64,000 nucleotides of DNA from Myotis daubentonii (lineage: Eukaryota; Chordata; Mammalia; Chiroptera; Vespertilionidae). Below are positions 58,143 through 64,000 of the stretch, piece by piece. The notes under the pieces are model-generated. The model was not told the DNA's origin. It did not search any database and saw only the letters and a program-made list of their open reading frames with translations. The stretch is taken from positions 53,478,093 through 53,542,092 of the forward strand of contig NC_081849.1 in the NCBI RefSeq assembly GCF_963259705.1, read 5' to 3'. Each line of letters begins with the position of its first letter. Within the stretch, counting starts at the first letter, position 1. Position numbers and translations under genes: made by a program.

Positions 58143-60227
58143 AAGTTATGGGTTTTTTTGTAAAGAACTCTACTTCTATTCCACTATTGTTTTTGCAAAG
58201 GATTATTCTAAGAACACAAATAATTTAAAAGCTAAACTGTTTTTTCAAGACTCATAACTTATACAAAATAATGATTTATCTCACCAGTTAGAATTCAATA
58301 AAACTCATCTTGATTTCACTGGAGCTAGTCCAGAGTTGCAGTCCTGAATGCAAACGACAGTGTACTAGATGGCATTTTACTGAAGAAGAGTTGTATTATT
58401 AAAGTCCAATTATTTAGATAGTTATTCAATTCCTGTTATCCTTGTCTGTTTTTGTTTTGTTTAAGTTCTCAAACACCCACTGATGACTGTTTCCAATGTT
58501 CTCATATCCAAATACTCGGGAGCATTTTTCCTCTATTTTGCCAGAACTTTTCAAGCTTAAATAGACATTTTGGGTTTTACTTCTCACCTAACATTCCATT
58601 TTATCCTGAAGAGAACATGAGGGCACTAACTGGCCAGACCTAAAAAACTCAAGCTGCAGGTGAGCCAATCCTGACACCATATCAGTGCCTTGGGCAATAC
58701 TGCAGACATAGTATAGTACTGCAGACCACCCATAAGTGAATAAATCAACAGCTTAACCTGGGACCCTAAACTATCAAGGAGGAGAACAATTGTCCGCATA
58801 CCCTAACCCTCCATAATGTGCTAGATGCAGAGAGAGCTTTACCTCAAGATAATGAAGCTTGAATTTCAGTGCCCTTCCCTTGCTTGTTCCTATCTTGTCC
58901 AATGCCTGGGAGGAGCCCTACAGTGTTTTCACATGTTCATCTCTTTTTTTTTTTTTTTAATTTTGCGGAAGCCATATACTTAACATTTCTTTTTCTTATA
59001 GAGGAACTCAAAAATTATAAATTTCATGTCCTACAAAGCTTAGATTTGCTTACCCCCTGCCATGCCAAGACCCCATTTTTCTACATAGGTAGAAAAATGG
59101 GAGGTGATGAGTGGAACTGATTCTTTTGTCACCTGAGACCCACATATCTTCGGAGGCAGAAGGTTCAGAGCCTGCTTTCATAAATTCATCATCTCTATGA
59201 CTAAAATCTTTCTTTATCAATGCTTACCATGAATATTCCCACCACACCTGATGGAGATACCCTGCAAGGCTCTAGGATGTACAAACTTCATGGTCTCTTT
59301 TGGTTTCCTGCCCTACTTGCCACACATTCTTAAATGATAGTCAGGTAAGGGGCTCCAAAGCATGTATCTGAGGATACAAGACTGTCTCTTTATTAATGTG
59401 TCTGCGGCACCTGAGCCTGCATATGCCATTTAAAATTAAAAGGCCACAGCATTTCAGAGCCAATCATAAGGCTGCCAATTAAGGTATCATTTGTCTTCGC
59501 ATAAAAATCATTTGGGGCTGTTTTTCTTCTATCCCCAGGCTCTTATTTACTGTAAATTTCCAGCAGGCAGTATGGACAACAGCTGCTCAACCTATTTGAA
59601 AATCATCCAGCTCCAACACAGATTCATTTTGAAATGGATGCTAAGTAAATACTCATTGATGCTATGTGATGATTTGGGAAAGATGTTCATTAAAGGTGTT
59701 TGATGGGGTTCAAATCTTTATGAAAACACTTCTGAGCCGGGGTGCCTTTCCCAGCGTCATGACTAGACCCTTTCACTTGATGTGGAAATCCCAAGTATTT
59801 AAACCAGCTCCGTGGATTATACAATGCCTCTGAAACCTTAGTCCATTCGCAGCATCAGAAAATATGCTGTCAAGTCTGAGAAGAGCTAAGTAATACCTTC
59901 TCCTCTACCTGGGAAACAAGGACTAATTCTGTTCAAAGGAGATGACTCACTAGTGCACGCTCCTCAGCTCTTGACTGGGTCTCCTCATTTAATATTCTTA
60001 ACAAACATATTTCCAGTATTTTAGAACAGGGGGATATAGAACAATAAAATGATTTTAAAACAGTTATCCTTTCCAGTCGGGTAATGCTTGTTTTTATTAA
60101 AAAAATAATGCCAAGTTTTTTGTTTCCTTCCTCCTATCTTGAGTTGATAGGCCTGAAGATCCCAAACAAATTTGTTCTGCCCTATCTCTGCTTCCTGGGG
60201 AAAGCTTGGAATTCATCTTCAGTAGAG
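58143..60227. other. unique AT-rich DNA
   Basis: No young repeats. A T run lies at 58945-58958. The part at 59390-59710 has homeobox-like AT cores and even composition, and could be conserved non-coding DNA. No exon recognised. Confidence 0.35.
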
Positions 60228-60276
60228 GCAATATCCTACATAATAAAAGGCTCGTAGTATAGGCAATATCCTAGAT

Positions 60277-60488
60277 CAGTGGTCGGCAAACTCATTAGTC
60301 AACAGAGCCAAATATCAACAGTACAACGATTGAAATTTCTTTTGAGAGCCAAATTTTTAAAACTTAAACTACATATGTAGGTACATTGTTATTAACTTAA
60401 TTAGGGTACTCCTAAGGCTTAGGAAGAGCCACACTCAAGGGGCCAAAGAGCCGCATGTGGCTCGTGAGCCTCAGTTTGCCGACCACGG
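60277..60488 (+). mobile_element. hAT MITE nested in Helitron
   Basis: 212 bp. Left end CAGTGGTCGGCAAAC, right end GTTTGCCGACCACGG. Target duplication tcctagat (60269-60276) / tcctacat (60489-60496), 7 of 8, which is the first eight bases of the Helitron. Close relative of 51862-52073. Confidence 0.9.
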
Positions 60489-60552
60489 TCCTACATAATA
60501 AAAGGCTAATATGCAAATCAACCAAACTGTGGAACGACCAGTCACTATGACA

Positions 60553-60612
60553 CACACTGACCACCAGGGGGCAAACGCTCAATGCAGGAGCTTCCCCCTG
60601 GTGGTCAGTGTG
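60553..60612. promoter_or_regulatory. Perfect hairpin with paired CTCF-like motifs in Helitron
   Basis: 19-bp arms (60553-60571 and 60594-60612) pair perfectly around 22 bases. Plus strand 60561-60573 reads CCACCAGGGGGCA (CTCF core); the other arm gives CCACCAGGGGGAA on the minus strand. The two motifs point in opposite directions. Binding is not shown. Confidence 0.5.
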
Positions 60613-60815
60613 CTCCCATAGGGGGACCACCACTCAGCCAGAAGCTGGGCTCCTGGCTGGCAAGCGCAGCAGCAGTGGTGGTGGGAGCCTCTCCCACCTC
60701 TGTGGCAACACTCAGGACATCCCCCGAGGGCTCCTGGACTGCAAAAGGGAGCAGCCTGGGCTGAGGAACACCCCCGAGTGCACAATTTTCATTTTATAAA
60801 ATCAAAATCCTCTAG

Positions 60816-61885
60816 TCATTTTATAAAATCAAAGGAGAAAAAATCTGAATTCCTGCCCTCTTTGTTCTGCCTATTGTTTCTGTGGATAAGGAAAAGGTCT
60901 GGGTCTCTCTGCTTGCACACTCAAAGGAGTCCTCCTGGCCTCTTCATTCCTGATCTTCTCTTGAAGGATTCCAGGGCCCTGGAGGTAGCTTGTCTCCAGA
61001 CCATAGGTCTTACCCTCAGAATTTTGATGTCCAAATTAAAGTTACACATTAGCGGGGGGAAATAGCAAATCTGGCTGTTCATTGTTATTAAGTATGATGA
61101 TAATCAAAAATAGTAGATTTATTGTCTATGATAACATATATAAAAATAGAAAATTAAGGGATTATTTTTAGTCATATCTACAGCTGACTTTAACATAGTA
61201 AATTAATTTTTAGTAGTTAGAGTGTTTATTTATAGCAATCACCCTTCCTCAGGAAGGGAGCCCGCACATGTCAGTACTTTCACAGCTCAGCACAGGTCAA
61301 TTTCCAAGGCAAGCTCCAGCTTAGTACTATAATCCATACCATTTACTGTTGCAGAATGGCAGTTTGGTTCACGCTCTATCTGCAAGTCCAGAGATGCAAA
61401 AGAAATAACAGCCTCTTCCCCAGAACTCAGAGCTCTGGACAGTGATACATACAGCAAATAGCACACAGAGGATGAGCAGTCAGAGTCACCAACAGGGTGA
61501 TGACAACACAGAACAAGGCAATAGGTACTTCATCCATAGCACTGAGAGAAGCAAGTTGTACACCTCCCCAAAGCCTTCAGACCCACATTAACGCATGACC
61601 CATGGCAGATCCAGCAAAGAAAGCCTGAGAGTCAAATGTCTGAGGATTTTGAGGTGGCACTGGCACAGAGATAAAGAATATCCTCTATTCAAGTAGCTAA
61701 TTTTGAGCCAACAGAGCCACTGAAATATCACAATGGGAAAGACATATCAACATTTCTTTGCCAAGAATCCCCAGGTACTATTACTGGTCATATTACCTAT
61801 GCAGAACATTATTTATACTACAAGTTATCAGTTAAATATGTACATATGTGAATAGTGTTTTTCATCTGCAAAGAATCAGTGTTAA
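60816..61885. other. intergenic DNA, no gene seen
   Basis: Unique-looking, AT-rich; no repeat with clear ends. Confidence 0.4.
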
Positions 61886-61887
61886 GT

Positions 61888-62200
61888 AACAATAGGAGTG
61901 ATAATAACAGCTAGCATATACTGAGCACTTAGCATGTGATGGGGCATGGCCTAAGGGCTGTGTATATTAATATGATCCTCATGACATTCCTATAAGGTAA
62001 TAGATATACTATTGACCTTGTAGCTAAAATACTGACTTTATACCTCTACTCTCCCACTTGTATATGGTGTGACGTTATGTAAGTCTGTGTGACCTTGTGC
62101 AAGTCTCTGCATCTCTTAGTCTGTTTCCCCATATGAAAATTAAGTACCTCATTACCTGCCTTCCCTACCACATATGATTATTGTGAGGATCAGAGACAAT
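61888..62200 (+). repeat. Two MIR-type remnants
   Basis: 61888-62010 has 'gataataacagctagcatatactgagcactt' type wording and 'atgatcctcatgacattcct'. 62085-62190 has 'gtgtgaccttgtgcaagtctct', 'gtctgtttccccatatgaaaat' and 'attattgtgaggatcagag'. Both follow MIR order. Confidence 0.6.
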
Positions 62201-62379
62201 GGATGGGAAAGCTTTCTATAAACTAATAAACTCACAAATAAAATTATTTTATGATCTATAGAATAAGGTGTATTTTTATTAAAGTGTTTATGTGTCTACT
62301 TGTAGTCACTAGCTATGTTTTGAAAAAAATGTGTTAAATGCATCAGTGTTGTTAGTATGTATGTCATAAACCTGTTTTT

Positions 62380-63300
62380 ATATGGCCCATCAAAATGGAG
62401 AGAGCACATAATCTAGATAATACCTGTTAAGATTGCCATTAAGTGTGTAAAAGCTTCAACAAAAGCCAAGAAAGTTCTGTGAAAGCTGCAGGTGGTAAAA
62501 TTATCAATTCCATCTAGGGTTTCTTTTAATAAGTTCCTTTAAAGATGGCTTTTTATTATATCTTAGAGCTGTTTAAAATGTGTTTTAATAAACACTTCTC
62601 TTTTATAGCTGCCAATCTATTTCATCAACTCCCTGTGTCCCACAGAAGTTATCAACATCAACTTGCCATATCTTAAAAGTCTTCATTAACCAGGGCTAAT
62701 TATTTGAGAGTCGGGCCTCTCTTTTCTACTTCATGTTCTTAATCAATATTTCTGCAGAGAATTGCCTCACGGTATGGGGTTTTGTGGGCTGGGTATTTTT
62801 TCTTCTATTTTGGGTCACACTAGGGCTACTTCTGTGAAATTCAATTAGAACCTTATAATAGTTCTCTGTAAATTTCATTACCTCAAAAACAAACGGTAAG
62901 ATCTTGAAAGGAACCTACAACTGCTGGAGAGAGTTTATTAACACTTTGTCAGAAAATGTGTTTTTTGTCTTAGGCAGATCAATCACACCCGCTTCAACTG
63001 GTAAGTCCCTCCACACGCAACGTGGAGAGCACAGGCGTCTCTCATGTCCTGAAAAAAATGTGAAAACACCCCAGTTCTTCACAGCCATAACATTATTGGA
63101 GAAAGTTTCCACTTTCAACTTGGAAAAAAAGTCACTTTTCATTTGGCCTAACAATTATCGAGAGACCATAAATGAGTTAGGGGGGGAAAGGATTATTTTG
63201 GAGTAAAGAGCCGAGAGAGAAAGAAAATTCTGTAATTTAACAAGATTTAAACCTCATTTGCCATACTGTTTAACAGAAAGCGAAGGGGAGTCCAGCTCAG
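62380..63300. other. repeat-free AT-rich DNA, candidate conserved non-coding region
   Basis: About 900 bp without any repeat signature, with many TTTTAATAA, TAATTA and CATTAA cores. A 100-residue plus frame (62904-63206) has no domain. Confidence 0.3.
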
Positions 63301-63547
63301 CAAATCAACGTAATTATGAGCGTATTTTTTTTAAAAGCACACATGGGAAGCAAACTGATCAAAATTAGGTAATATCAGTAATTAAAATTTAACTCTGCAT
63401 TCAACAGCCTGCTATTTAATATTTTTGACTATGTACAAAAAGAAAAATAAAGAGACATTGATTTTTATTTTAGAAATGACTAAATTTTAAGATGTAAGTT
63501 TAAATAAACCAAGTAGCAATAACAGCAAATAAAAGACAAATCAACAC

Positions 63548-63590
<43 letters not shown>

Positions 63591-64000
63591 CTATTTAACC
63601 AATATTCCACATGGTCTGTTATTGCCCCCAAAATCTAATGAGCTAATTCTATCTGAAATCACTGCAACATCCAACCATAAGTACTCAGAAGGAATAAAAC
63701 CTTAAGACTGAATGACAGCACCCCCAGGGTAGACATAATAATCTGTGTGGACAAGAAAAGAGGTTGATAAGGAAATCTGACATAATGGAGGGATTGTGAA
63801 CTGAATACAGTCACATTCAGAGAGTACTGGGATGGGGGAGCTACAAGTCATGATAAGAGATTTTGAATATTTGTTTTCACAGAAGTAAATGCATCATTTT
63901 CAATACCCAGAGCTGGCTATGCATTGTTAGTATGTATACTTCCAATAACTCATTTGTGGTCTTTACTTCTGCTTTTTCTTCTTAAATTGCAAGCTATTAA
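63301..64000. other. AT-rich DNA with (AC)n
   Basis: Apart from the microsatellite listed separately I see nothing to annotate. Confidence 0.4.
63548..63588 (+). repeat. (AC)20 microsatellite
   Basis: Uninterrupted AC dinucleotides. Confidence 0.97.

Larger units (their letters stand above)
60234..60815 (+). mobile_element. HeliBat-type Helitron, disrupted by a nested hAT
   Basis: The 5' end TCCTACATAATAAAAGGCT occurs twice: at 60234 (followed by 'cgtagtataggcaata') and again at 60489 to the right of hAT 60277-60488, where it continues properly into 'aatatgcaaatcaacc'. The body has a perfect 19-bp inverted repeat (60553-60571 and 60594-60612) with a CTCF-like core. 3' end CTCTAG (60810-60815) then T; the terminal hairpin is replaced by 'attttataaaatcaaaatc'. 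A at 60233 and T at 60816 fit a Helitron site. Confidence 0.8.

Overview
This window is nuclear DNA from a bat, almost certainly of the family Vespertilionidae (Myotis/Eptesicus/Pipistrellus group). The organism is inferred from the repeats. There are eleven VES-type tRNA-derived SINEs, about eight HeliBat-type Helitrons (5' TC, TCCTACATAATAAAAGG-like starts; 3' hairpin followed by CTAG; A/T flanks), several young hAT elements with 8-bp target duplications including a SPIN element, and TA-flanked mariner MITEs. Recent DNA-transposon activity in a mammal, especially Helitrons, is a vespertilionid hallmark.

I find no host protein-coding exon, no tRNA or rRNA gene and no CpG-island promoter. The longest open frames are all explained by transposons or low-complexity repeats. 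The only convincing coding sequences belong to mobile elements: an intact 282-codon L1-type ORF1 in an ORF2-less (half-L1, HAL1-like) retrotransposon at 7.97-9.2 kb, and the C-terminal part of a hAT transposase (about 249 codons) inside a complete-ended hAT element at 35.25-36.38 kb. The window therefore reads as a gene desert or a long intron/intergenic stretch.

Layout. 0-5.5 kb: twin-primed L1, a 765-bp solo LTR, MLT1 LTR, three VES copies, MIR, SPIN inside an L2 remnant. 5.6-11 kb: VES, HAL1-like element. 11-21.5 kb: three minus-strand Helitrons (one a 739-bp G-rich copy), mariner MITE, VES. 22-28 kb: MIR, Helitron fragment, second solo LTR of the same family, mariner MITE. 28-36.4 kb: mostly unique AT-rich DNA with MIR/L2 traces, then an L1/VES/hAT nest, a VES with a long (GA)n, and the hAT with transposase remnant. 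36.4-47 kb: ancient repeats, microsatellites, otherwise unique. 47-54 kb: two VES, a head-to-tail Helitron pair, mariner MITE, two hATs, an L1 3' end. 54-61 kb: two VES, MIR/L2, and two related Helitrons that each carry a hairpin with CTCF-like motifs; one has a hAT nested in its first bases. 61-64 kb: AT-rich DNA with few repeats and possibly conserved non-coding sequence.

The most interesting points are (i) inverted pairs of CTCF-core-like motifs inside two HeliBat copies, (ii) a Helitron 5' end that packs two octamer motifs, a CCAAT box and a YY1-like site within about 105 bp, (iii) a head-to-tail Helitron pair in which the internal terminator has lost its last base, and (iv) the HAL1-like element with intact ORF1 and a 17-bp perfect duplication. 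All family names come from recalled consensus features, not from a database search.
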